Of a stretch of 64,000 bases of DNA, positions 54,521 through 64,000 are shown in pieces; the stretch's first letter is position 1; every line of letters begins with the position of its first letter. The translations under genes and the position numbers were made by a program. The DNA comes from Haliclystus octoradiatus. Taxonomy: Eukaryota; Cnidaria; Staurozoa; Stauromedusae; Haliclystidae. The stretch is taken from the NCBI GenBank assembly GCA_916610825.1, contig OU744454.1, positions 13,035,141 to 13,099,140 on the forward strand, in the 5' to 3' direction. The notes under the pieces are model-generated. The model was not told where the DNA came from and searched no databases. It saw only the letters and a list, made by a program, of their open reading frames with translations.

Positions 54521-57500
54521 ATGTCCCTTGACCTCTATTGGAATTTACTTGTTAATGAAGGAGAGAGAAATTATCTGGGAGAAAGTGGTTGCATTGAATT
54601 GATTTATGATATTTATTATTCGCGCGAAGGCATCATACCTCCTGCAAGAGTTGTTTTGTACAATGACGAGAATATGGAAACTGCAATCCCTGAGGAGTTT
54701 AAGGACGTCAAAGGAGGTGTTGTAAAAGAAATTCAGTTTGCAGGAAACATTGGACATTACGAAGCATTATTAACTTTCCCATTTTATCTCACTGAGTTTG
54801 TAAATTTGGTTAAATTGGACTTACGAAATTATATTATAATATTTGAGGATAACAAGGTTAACAACTGTCCACTCTTCAAATTAAAGTCATTACAATTTTT
54901 AAGATTAACAAATTGTCGCCTAAAACACATTCCAAAAGAAATTTCGAATCTCAAAAATCTCAAAATTCTTCGTTTGTCTTTCAATTTAATTCAAGAATTA
55001 CCAGATGAACTTTTTGATCTTACTTCATTGATTGGACTATATCTTGGTGGGAATAAACTTAGCAATTTATCAGAACAAATTAATAATTTAATCCAATTAG
55101 AAAGATTATGGCTACACGGTAACAATTTATCATCTTTTCCCGAAATCAAATCGAATGATATGAAATTAGTAGAACTTGATTTGTCTAATAACAAAATCAA
55201 AACACTACCGAAATCAATTACACAATTAAAATCATTAGCTGAATTATACATCCAAGAAAATAATATATTAGCTATTCCTGAAAACATTGGAGAATTCAAA
55301 AATCTAAATAAATTCAATTGTTCTAATAACTTATTAACGTATTTACCTGAAAGCATAACTATATTAAATTTAGAAGAGTTTGACGTTTCTCCTTGTCCAT
55401 TACAAAAACCACCGTTAGAAACTTGTGAAAAAGGAATTGATGCAATCAAAGGATATTTTACTGCACTCAGGAAATTCAATGGATATCATACAAAAAGATG
55501 TAAAGTAATTTTGATTGGAGAATCTATGGCGGGTGAGTTCTATGCAATTTTTTGAAGTAAATCAAATGGCATTAAGTTTAATATTTTTCTGTTTAAACAG
55601 TAGGGGGGACCGGGGAGACATGGGACAAGAGGGTTCCTGATTACCCTTGTAAATTATCTTCCAATACGCCGTATATCACTTTATTTTGTGTTGTTTTCCT
55701 GAATTTCAATAAGCAGCTATAACTAATTGTCAAGAAATTTTAGTTCACTAGCTTTAGACAATCGTCATACATTTTGCGGCTCCTCTTTTGATTCAATTAA
55801 TTTTAGAATAAGTCTTCAATTGCCATTTTGAATGTTGACACTGCAACAATTTCATTTTGATGAATCATGTGCTATAGAATATTTTTATACATTCCTGTTG
55901 ATGAGGAGCGCAGCATCATTTTTTGTTGGGAAGTCAAACGGGGAGACATGGAACGGCGCGTTTTTGCATCAACGACCAATGTGAAACTAATCCCATTTGG
56001 TTGGGATATGAGTTTGCTTTCATTTATATGTGCTATATTTGACTTTTTTACTTTGTGGAGATAAAGTTGCTAAATCCATTACAATTAGACAGATGACAAG
56101 TGCGTCAAAAATTAATGTTCTTTATTAATGCTATAATTACTCAAGCTGCTGGCTCAATTTTGATCAAATAAACTTCCTATATCAAAGCAACAGCTGTAGT
56201 GTCTGATACTAAGAAGTTAATTTGTCAGTTATGTGATGAAATTTCAGGAAAATAGGCCTGATCCATGTCACTCCACCAAGTCTCCCCGCTCAAATGGTTG
56301 GTCTTTCGCACTTAATATTTGAATAATTGCTACGTTTATGTAATTGATATTCTTATCCTTTTGAATTGAGCATTTTGGCTAATTAATGACTTGAAATTTG
56401 TTACATTTACGCAACCACAATAATTTTAATAATTAAAAATGTGAAAACTGGTCCAAGTCTCCCCGGTCTCCCGTACTCTGGCGAACAGCCACGTAAACCA
56501 AACAATATCAAAATGTGGGTATGATGCTAACAAAGCTGATGAAAAAAACATAACTAACCCATAGAGGTACAATATCAATGTTTAACCCAGCCTATAGAAA
56601 TAGAGACAAGGGGTGCAGTTGGTGCATTAACAAAACCATTCCTAACAGCATTAGAGGAAAGAATTAAACGAAACAGCATAAATTAAATATGAAATTTGCT
56701 AATTACAGGTAAGACAAGCCTGTGCCAAGGATTAATTAATGCAAAGGAAGGAAGGATTGATAGTGATACAAGAACAGAAGGAATTGATCTCTTCAAATGG
56801 AAAGTAAGGCCGGAGGTAGACGATTTGGAAGCATTGATAGTCGATTGTGCTGGTCAAAGAAAATACATGATTTCTCATTCATTTTTTATGTCACAAGGTA
56901 GGTCTATGCAGCTTATAACAGTAAGAAAATCTATATCATAACAGTAAGAATATCTATATCTATAAACGTCAAAGTCTGTGTGCGTGTACGTGTGCTGTCG
57001 TGACCATGGGTTTGTTTTTGGTTTTTCTCTGTCAATTGTTACTTAAAAATTTCGAAAAACATATCATTAGAATCAATGTCATTGCGCAAGTTTAATGACG
57101 CTTTTAATTTTTTATATTCCATTCCCTATTTCCTGCATAGAAAGAAAACATATCTTAATTTTGTAATCCAACTTTGCGTGACAACAACAAAGCAATTTGT
57201 CTTTCTCAATTTCACACGCATCATTGACCATTCTCTATTGTTCATGCAACTATTCTATTGTTTTATTAATGAAATCTGTCAATCAAATTCGAAATCTAAG
57301 TAACGGAGACTTGCATTCTTGAAAATGAATGGATCAACCCAGCAGCACGGGTCACTCATTGCTAATATAGTATATACACTATGAATCTTCAAAATACTGA
57401 ACCGCTGCTAAAAATCTACTGAAAATGTAATGATTTGAAATTTTGTATTCACATCATCGTATAATTTTTTTTTTTTTTTTTATTTATTTTTGTTGTATTT

Positions 57501-60500
57501 ATCATTTTTCCACGAACCGGGTAAGCTTACAGCTTTTTTTCACCGGGGTGGTTGGTTAATTTGTTAGTATTTTGAAGCTTGTGTGCGTTTAATAGCCGGA
57601 TGCCCTTCCTGACGCCAACCTATAGTGCTTCGGACAGGGATTGAACCTGAGACCCTGCGGGCCGTGGTCCAACACCCTAGCCACTACACCAAGGCCGCTC
57701 TAATTGTCTATTGTTAATCATTTCCTGTTAATCTATATGTGTGTATGTAAACTGTACCACGTAAATGTTCTATTTTGCCTCTTGCTATCTTACTGTACGG
57801 TAGTGTTTGTTGTATCAAAGAGCTCTGACTAACGGTCATAGTAGCCCTTAGCATCTCTTCCTGTAATGTCAGCAGACACTGCCTACAATTATCATAATAT
57901 GAGTACCAACCAATTGTGAACTGTGTTGTTAATTTATCCGGCACAAAATCATATTGGAATTGGATTGGATAACTTAAACCATACCCGATACTGAAATTCA
58001 TCAGACATTTAAATCTGGATGCTTCTCGTTCTACTGGAATACTAAATTCTAAAATATGACGTTGTAATCGAGCGAAGTCCTGCATTTTGATTGGTTGTTT
58101 GCAAGATGTAATAGCAAATTCTAAGGTTTACTGAAACATTGAGTCTTTATACAGAGAATACCTACAAAAGAGGCCTTTGAGATATTCAGTAATTTAATTC
58201 CAATAGGTTGCACCCAACAAATGCTTAATGCGTACACTTGCATAATATCATTTATAGAAACCTGAGCTAGTCCCATATTCCCACTTATGTTATGCTAAAT
58301 ATATTACCCTTATGAAAAACAGCTCGTCAGGAATGTTAAACAGGCAAATTTTGACATGAAAAAGTTCATGAATAAGTTCATAAAATTTCATGAAAAATAT
58401 ATTCATGAAATGTTAATAAGATGTTCAGAAAGTTCACTAGTAATTTCGTAAATTTGTAAAAGTTCATGAAAATATATTGATGAACTGTTTATAAGATGTT
58501 TAGAATGTTATTGAACAAGTTCACATGAATTCATTAAATTTGTTCATAGGTTTACACATTGACACAGATTACACATTTTATGATTGATATTTAATTGCCC
58601 CATATATTTTCTATTTACATTTACATTTTTAACATCCTCTTCTATTGTTCTAAGGCTGTTTATTCCTACTTGTATTGGACTTGTATAATTACAATTCAAC
58701 TATTGATTGCTATCGAAAAAATGTTGGACACTGGATGAGCGTGATATTTGCCCATGTACCAGATGCTACTGTTCTTATTGTACCAACTCATTTGGATTTA
58801 TTTGAAAAAGAAGATCAGGATATTATTCATGACCGATGTAAACATATACTTGATAATGTATGGAAGGATGTTCGGAAGAGAAAAAAAGATTTTCAAACGA
58901 GTAGGCTTGATGAATCCAATGACTCTGATGTGACAAATCCGTCTGCACGTAGACTTGACTCATTCCTACATAGTGGCACAAGATATATTAGTTCTGTTCT
59001 ACTGCTTGAAAATGAGGTTAGTCTCATATAAAACTGTGTAATTATCCTTGCCAACAATGAAATATCAAGAAAAAATATCTAAGGGAGAATATTTACAAGG
59101 AAATGTTCCATTTGACAAAAGTTTCTTTCTTCAGTTCATTAACATAAATCTGCTCAATTGTTCATGAGCTTGTATATATATTTGATGTATTTGTTGTAAT
59201 AATAACTGTAGCTGACCACCAACAGGGAGAGGATGAATGAGAGTTAATATGACCGTTGATAAACAGAGCCTCTATGAAGGTGGTTAACAAAGGAAATACA
59301 TTATGTGTAATTAAGACAATAGACATAAAACAATCCACTACAAACTCTTCATAAATTTGCTATTTGGTCTACTATAAAGGTCCGATAGAAATAGGAATCC
59401 GGGAATCCTAGATTCAGGAAGGCTAGAGCAAATTTAGAATAAAATTGATATTTTTGATGATTTATTGGCCAGACTTTAACAAAAAAATTCAGAAGAAAAT
59501 ATTGGAATGCCTCTGGGATTCCAGAAGGTTGAACCTTTTGTTGGACAAGATCTACTGTTCACATAACATTGACTTGCGGCGTTTGCGCCTTGTCTTTGAA
59601 TATAGATGCACGCTACTTTTGGCTTGAGAAATGTCGCTAATTTTTCAGCTTTGAGTTCACAAGGGTCAAATCCGCGATTGTCAATTTTATGTCTTCAACA
59701 CTTTACTATTTTTTTGTTTATTATTTTAGTCAATTTGCTTTTCTGATGCATGTACGATTGATTCAATCAAAATGATTCCAATATCTTCATTCAAAGAACT
59801 GAAAGGTATGGCAGAATTGAAAGAAGAAATAATGAAAGTTCTTTCTAACAGAAACATGATGCCATTGGTAGGACGGGAAATACCAGCCGTATATCCTAAA
59901 TTAGAAGAATATTGCGTTAATCAACGAAAACATACTCCTGTTATGAAATTAGATCAATTCGTTGAAAAAGCCGAAAAGAGATTTGAAATGAACAGAGAAA
60001 TGATATTATCAGCTTTACAATATTTCGATACAACTGGATCTGTGCTGTACTTCAACTCTGTAAATCAAATTGTGTTCTTAGATCCGGAATGGTTTATTAA
60101 TGTACTAAAGAAAGTTTTCAACCATAACATTGAACAGAATCTGATCTACAATACAACGTTTCTCGATTCTTATCATCTCACATCTGATGACTTTATGCAG
60201 CTAAAAAGCGAACTTCTAGATAACGCTCAACTTAGTTCAACACTATTAAGGTATTTTAGTTTGAGAATGTAATGCCACGTTTTTATTAAACCAATTTGCT
60301 AGACTATGATTTTTAAAATCTATTAATACACAGAATATAATGCAATACCTATAAATTCTACCCCAAAACAGGCCGTGTTGACTTATCCACCGTAAAATAC
60401 GGTATAAACCGAATACATCTATGGAGGACACCTTGAATATTTCAATCATGCTCAGGCAGGTGTTAATAATTGCAGTTCAGGCATGAAATTAATCAGTTTT

Positions 60501-62964
60501 TTGATCGATTTCAGTCTTTTTCTGCCTTTAGAAACTCACTAATTTGCTTGTTTTTTTCTGTCTATTTTTAGCATTTGTACTTTCGTATGTTATGACTCCA
60601 TAAATGGCAGCATGAAATCCATGCAAAATTTGTGTTGAATACATCAATTGTTCTTAAACCTCCTCAACTGTTCATCACCTGTTCATGAACTTTACAAAAT
60701 TTCATGAACTGTTCATAAACTGTACATGAACACCATAAACGTTCTTGAACACTTGATGAACAGTCGATGAATGTTAAATGGCCTAATTTTCATGGACGTT
60801 TTCATGAGCAGTAAATCGAAATTGGGCCATTAAACGTTCATGAACTGCTCATGAACCTTCTCTACTGTCTGTCACCTGTTCACAACCTTCCTGAACTGCT
60901 AATAAAAAGTAAAAGTAATGTAGACGGTATCGCCTTACTGAAGGCACATGTACCACTCCTCGATTTCCAGATGAGTGGCTTTTTTTGCTGAGAGCAATGA
61001 TTTTTAAACGCTCTTTGTTGATCTCAGCCGCGACACTGCAGATCAATTTCAACAGATTTCATGACAGATAGGTTTTGATTGTCAATGCGCAACGATGCGC
61101 TGCAGCTACTCACAGTGCAATTCCCTCTGGACCATTCCATCCGCCATCCTCAGATGGTACTCATTTGATGTTTCAGATAAAATCAAGGCTGAGTTGACCT
61201 TAGGGGGATTTGAACCACGGTCGATCAGCTATGATCCGATCTGAAGTTTGGTTGCTCTGCCATCTGAGCTAATCCAAACTGCTAATGAACTGTTAATGAA
61301 CAACTTATAAGGGGTTCTTGAACATTTCATGAACAGTTGATGAATGTTAAATGTCCCAATTCTCATGGACTTTGTCATGAACAGTAAATCAAAACTGGGC
61401 CATTAAACATTCATGAAATGTTCATGTACTTCCCCAACTTTTCGTCACCTTTTCATAAGCCTAAAGAGTTTTTATGAACTGTTGATGAACAGTTTCATCA
61501 ACAGTCAGTGTTATGAAAATATGGCCAATTGTCCTTCATTATAAACTGTTTTCACGCATTCATGTAGCTGATTTAAAGGCATTCTTATTAAAATTAGTAG
61601 GACTAGCTAGAACGGACCTTGCATATTTGCTGTATATTTTTGATTGCATTGCAGGTGTATCTGGTCTGATTTTGTTTATATCACAAAGAGTGATGAAATA
61701 TTCTTCTTTCTTATTGACATTCTGTGTTATTTCAACCTTGCAATCAACTTTGGAAATCAAGATGACTTTACTGACAGTTCTTCAATAACCTTGCTTGTTC
61801 CTTGGTTTTTTAAACCAGCAACAGAACATGTTATCAGCAAACACTGGCCTAAAGATAAACAAGACACCATGGTAAGTACTGGTGCACTGGTAGCTCAATG
61901 GCAGAGTGTCCACATTCTGTACGGGAGGCCGGAATCGCTTACTCGTCAGTGCACACATGTTAAGTGTTTGTAGCATAATTTGTATGTCAATATGTTAATG
62001 TCCTCCAATAAACAGGGGCACTTGTGCTTAAGGGGTGACATTGACATAAGGGGTGACATTCAGTCTTAAACGACTGTAAATGTAATATTAGTAAGTATTA
62101 TTAGCCTTTGTGCAGACAGATTCATGAATGGTTTATGAACTTTACAAACTATCATGAACTGTCCATGAACACGGTATAAAATTTTTACAGGTTGAGCTGC
62201 ATGAATATTAATAACCATGTTTATAAAAAGGTAAGCTTGCTGTTGTGATTTCTCACTTTTATTTCTTCCGTTTTTCTTTTAGACATTTTTTCCATTGATT
62301 GCCAGTATGACTGATACTTGGTATGGTGGGTCTTCTCGTTTCTTGTCTTGGGGCAGAGACAGGTTCACGATGCTAGCTATCAGCTACCCCGATGCATGCA
62401 CATGCAACACAAATGCTATCACCTGCTAGCAAATGCTCCCCTGCGAAAAACAATTCAGGAGTTCATGAACAGTTCATGAACGTTAAATAGCCTCAATTTT
62501 CATGATAGAACTGTTCATGATCTGTTCAAAATCTGTCAATGAAATGTTCACGAACTGTTCATGAACTGCTGAACTGTTTTTAGCAGATGCTACTGTGCCT
62601 ACAAATCCCACCTACCAAGCACCAATGCCAACATCCATATTCAGTGATGAGTTTGGATCACTTTGTTTGGCAACTGGGGATGTAATTAAATCTGTATAAT
62701 TTTTTACAGCTAGAAGTTGTCTGTCAATTTGATTCCATTGTCTCGTCATTCCCGATTGGATCATTTGAACATTTTGTCTCAATTATTCATGATCTTTTCC
62801 ATCATTCAATTACTTATCAAAATGTGTTCTTTGGAATTCAAGAAAATTGTAAAATCTGTTGTTCGATTGTCAGTGTTGGTGATTATGGCAAGTTGATATT
62901 GAAAGGCAGATGCGAGAAAGATAATCTTGATGATATGTGGAAGACCATATTACCTGTATTAAAG
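54521..62964 (+). CDS. LRR-Roc-COR (ROCO) protein, MFHAS1-like, 3' end outside window
   Basis: Six coding exons: 54521-55532, 56709-56897, 58655-59016, 59730-60250, 61655-61871 and 62710-62964, 852 codons in one frame, ending at a splice donor. Residues about 90-310 hold nine leucine-rich repeats (LxxLxLxxNxL). The Roc GTPase follows: Walker A GESMAGKT (333-340), a threonine-containing switch I (TRTEGI), DCAGQ (383-387) and THLD (445-448) in place of NKxD. Residues from about 530 match the COR domain (DPEWFINVLKKVF; WPKDKQDTM; FPIGSFEHF). There is no kinase in the visible part, and the layout is that of MFHAS1, an intracellular regulator of Toll-like receptor and stress signalling; that role is by family only. 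The first coding intron splits GlyLys of Walker A. C-terminal exons are probably beyond 64000. Confidence 0.9.
55613..56473. mobile_element. 861-bp MITE, TA target site
   Basis: GGGGGGACCGGGGAGAC at the left and GTCTCCCCGGTCTCCCG at the right, with TA flanks at 55611-55612 and 56474-56475. It sits in the intron that splits the Walker A motif. Near both ends, blocks such as GGGGAGACATGGAACG and CACCAAGTCTCCCCGC suggest partial internal repeats of the termini. Confidence 0.7.
57462..57703 (-). mobile_element. tRNA-headed SINE (family 2), minus strand
   Basis: On the minus strand: GCGGCCTTGGTGTAGTGGCT, GGTTCAATCCC, AGGAAGGGCATCCGGCTA and ACCACCCCGGTGAAAAAAGC, ending in an A-rich tail (T-run at 57463-57481). 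TAATT is present just outside both ends and may be the target duplication. Within an intron of the ROCO gene. Confidence 0.8.
57714..58085 (-). other. Unrecognised 123-codon open frame, antisense in a ROCO intron
   Basis: Starts MQDFARLQRHILEFSIPVER and contains GLSYPIQFQYDFVPDKL and YSYYDNCRQCLLTL. I do not recognise the family. Part of it (57725-57900) is homologous at the DNA level to 51055-51104 plus 51450-51540, so at least this part belongs to a repeat family. It could be a transposon fragment or an exon captured by one; a functional gene is less likely. Confidence 0.3.
58307..58560. repeat. Decayed GTTCATGAAC-family copy
   Basis: CCCTTATGAAAAACAGCTCG at the left and scattered AAGTTCATGAA words. 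The right end is not recognisable. It lies just before ROCO exon 3. Confidence 0.5.
59195..59345. repeat. Inverted partial copy of the 47.4-kb element
   Basis: CACCAACAGGGAGAGGATGA, AATATGACCGTTGATAAACA and GAGCCTCTATGAAGGTGG are the reverse complement of 47618-47705. ACAAAGGAAATACATTATG and CAATCCACTACA match 47450-47500. Confidence 0.65.
59376..59555. repeat. hAT-like MITE fragment
   Basis: GGTCCGATAGAAATAGGAAT at the left and AACCTTTTGTTGGACAAGAT at the right. The body includes TTGATGATTTATTGG and TCTGGGATTCCAGAAGG, related to 50071-50480 in inverted orientation. Confidence 0.5.
60650..61505. mobile_element. GTTCATGAAC-family element split by a SINE
   Basis: The left half (60650-60903) and right half (61277-61505) both consist of GTTCATGAAC-type words and the TTAAATG/GGGCCATTAAACGTTCATG blocks. 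They are separated by the SINE at 60904-61276. Confidence 0.65.
60904..61276 (-). mobile_element. tRNA-headed SINE (family 1) inserted in a MITE
   Basis: On the minus strand, TTAGCTCAGATGGCAGAGC and GGTTCAAATCC form the head; the body ends GATACCGTCTACATTACTTT. The 10-bp duplication AACTGCTAAT flanks it (60894-60903 and 61277-61286). The insertion is therefore younger than the host MITE. Confidence 0.85.
62105..62180. repeat. Short GTTCATGAAC-family fragment
   Basis: TTCATGAATGGTTTATGAAC and TATCATGAACTGTCCATGAA only; no ends. Confidence 0.4.
62437..62587. mobile_element. GTTCATGAAC-family MITE copy
   Basis: CCCCTGCGAAAAACAATTCA at the left, TGCTGAACTGTTTTTAGCAG at the right. In the intron before ROCO exon 6. 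Confidence 0.65.
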
Positions 62965-63245
62965 GTTTGATTAATCTACTTTCATTATAAAATTGAGTAG
63001 TACTTCCAGGGTTACCAAGAGGATAGCCCAAGTAAACGTGGCGATTCCTTTAGGCCTATAATTTAAAAGGGTGGCAATTATAGGGTCGACTCATAAAAAA
63101 TAAAATATAAAAATGTTTACCTTAACTTGTTGCACTAAGTGACTTGAATACTTTGCCAAGTTATTTTTTGATAAACGGATATGTATTTTTGAGAAATAAG
63201 CATTTGAAAAAGAGATGTCATACAGTAAAAATTTCCATCACAACA

Positions 63246-63626
63246 TGGAGGATTTAAGGAGGATTAGCTCAGATGGCAGAGCAACCGAACTTCAGATCGG
63301 ATCATATCTGATCGACCGTGGTTCAAATCCCCCTAAGGTCAACTCAGCCTTGACTTTATCTGAAACATCAAATTAGTACCATCTGAGGATGGCGGATGGA
63401 ATGGTCCAGAGGGAATTGCATTGTGAGTAGCTGAGGCGCATCGTTGCGCATTGATAATCGAGACCTATCTGCCATGAAATCTGTTGAAATTGATCTGCAG
63501 TGTCGCGGCTGAGATCAACAAAGAGCGTTTAAAATCATTGCTCTCAGCAAAAAAAGCCACTCATCTAGAAATAGAGGAGTGGTACGGGTGCCTTCGGTAG
63601 GGCGACACCGTCTACATTACTTACTT
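63246..63626 (+). mobile_element. tRNA-headed SINE (family 1), full length, plus strand
   Basis: Head: GGATTAGCTCAGATGGCAGA (A box) and GGTTCAAATCCCCC (B box). Body: GAGGATGGCGGATGGAATGG, GCATCGTTGCGCATTG, TGCAGTGTCGCGGCTGAG and AGGAGTGGTACGGGTGCC; end GACACCGTCTACATTACTTA. ATCACAACA is duplicated at both sides (63237-63245 and 63627-63635). It is the best copy for defining the family. The rest of 62965-64000 shows no further ROCO exon. Confidence 0.88.
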
Positions 63627-63913
63627 ATCACAACAAGTGAACGGGGAAAGATTAGACATCTATTGAGTAAAATAATGTAGACGGTGTAAACCATTAAGCC
63701 TAACACAGGCTTTAATCAAAGGGCTCATTATAATAAAATAAAAATAAAAAGACAATATAATTTTAGAAAATACAAAGATTATATAGTTAGTTAATTTACA
63801 ATAACATAATTTTTCACATTTTGCTATGTAATGCATAAATTACATCCCAAAATCATGGGAACTTGTTGGACTGAAAATCACATATTCATTCACAGACACC
63901 ATTAGTTAAAGTA

Positions 63914-64000
63914 GGTGAGTAATGTAGACGGTGTCGTCCTATCAAAGGCACCCGTACCACTCCTCTATTTCTAGATGAGTGGCTTTTTTCGCTGAGAGCA
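63914..64000 (-). mobile_element. tRNA-headed SINE (family 1), cut by window end
   Basis: AGTAATGTAGACGGTGTCG, GGCACCCGTACCACTCCTC and GATGAGTGGCTTTTTTCGC are the 3' part of the family on the minus strand. The tRNA-like head lies beyond the window. Confidence 0.8.

Noticed and set aside
61885-61960. A-box-like GGTAGCTCAATGGCAGAG after ROCO exon 5
   Set aside because: No convincing B box or acceptor stem, so neither a tRNA gene nor a defined SINE could be supported.
63261-63340. tRNA-like sequence with A and B boxes
   Set aside because: It is the head of a SINE: it recurs with the same body and target duplications, and the cloverleaf is imperfect. The same applies to heads at 34200, 61200, 38371 and 57640.

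Overview
This is a window of intron-rich, AT-rich animal nuclear DNA. Multi-exon genes have canonical GT-AG introns, small exons are separated by kilobases, and there are many MITEs, tRNA-headed SINEs, LINE tails, and hAT-like, Crypton-like and Penelope-like remnants. There is no sign of operons, prokaryotic genes or a complete virus. The gene content is a PAN/apple plus fibrinogen-domain lectin family, selenium-binding protein, an MFHAS1-like LRR-Roc-COR protein and an intronless rhodopsin-class receptor. That fits a marine invertebrate, possibly a tunicate or another deuterostome, but the species cannot be fixed from sequence alone.

Layout. 1-3 kb: a direct repeat of a perfect palindrome and two MITEs with clean target duplications. 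3-8.4 kb: a broken copy (A) of the lectin gene on the minus strand, into which an inverted-repeat element and a decayed Crypton-type tyrosine recombinase have landed. 13.5-20.5 kb: intact lectin gene B (minus, 4 exons, 322 aa), whose third intron carries about 1.6 kb of AAAT repeat. 23-24 kb: the receptor. 25.1-28.3 kb: a hAT-like element with an 8-bp target duplication, holding a 675-bp fold-back. 29.3-32.3 kb: lectin gene C (plus, 4 exons, 319 aa). 32.8-38.6 kb: fold-backs, CAA/ATT microsatellites, a SINE and LINE debris.

40.2-53.1 kb: a complete SELENBP1/methanethiol oxidase gene on the minus strand. I could assemble 11 exons giving an uninterrupted 478-aa frame. Its introns hold most of a MITE family built from the palindrome GTTCATGAAC, plus other elements. 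One of these is a fold-back whose arms carry hammerhead-ribozyme-like cores. 54.5 kb to past 63 kb: the LRR-Roc-COR gene (plus, 6 exons seen, 852 codons, 3' end not in the window). Its first coding intron splits the Walker A motif and contains an 861-bp MITE. The last kilobase holds two copies of a tRNA-headed SINE.

Functionally, the lectin copies are probably secreted recognition proteins, and the Roc-COR protein belongs to an intracellular immune or stress-signalling family. Selenium-binding protein is a sulfur-metabolism enzyme. Nothing in the sequence shows that these genes work together; they are neighbours in a repeat-rich region. Exon coordinates were worked out by hand from splice consensus, reading frame and paralogue alignment, without transcripts.
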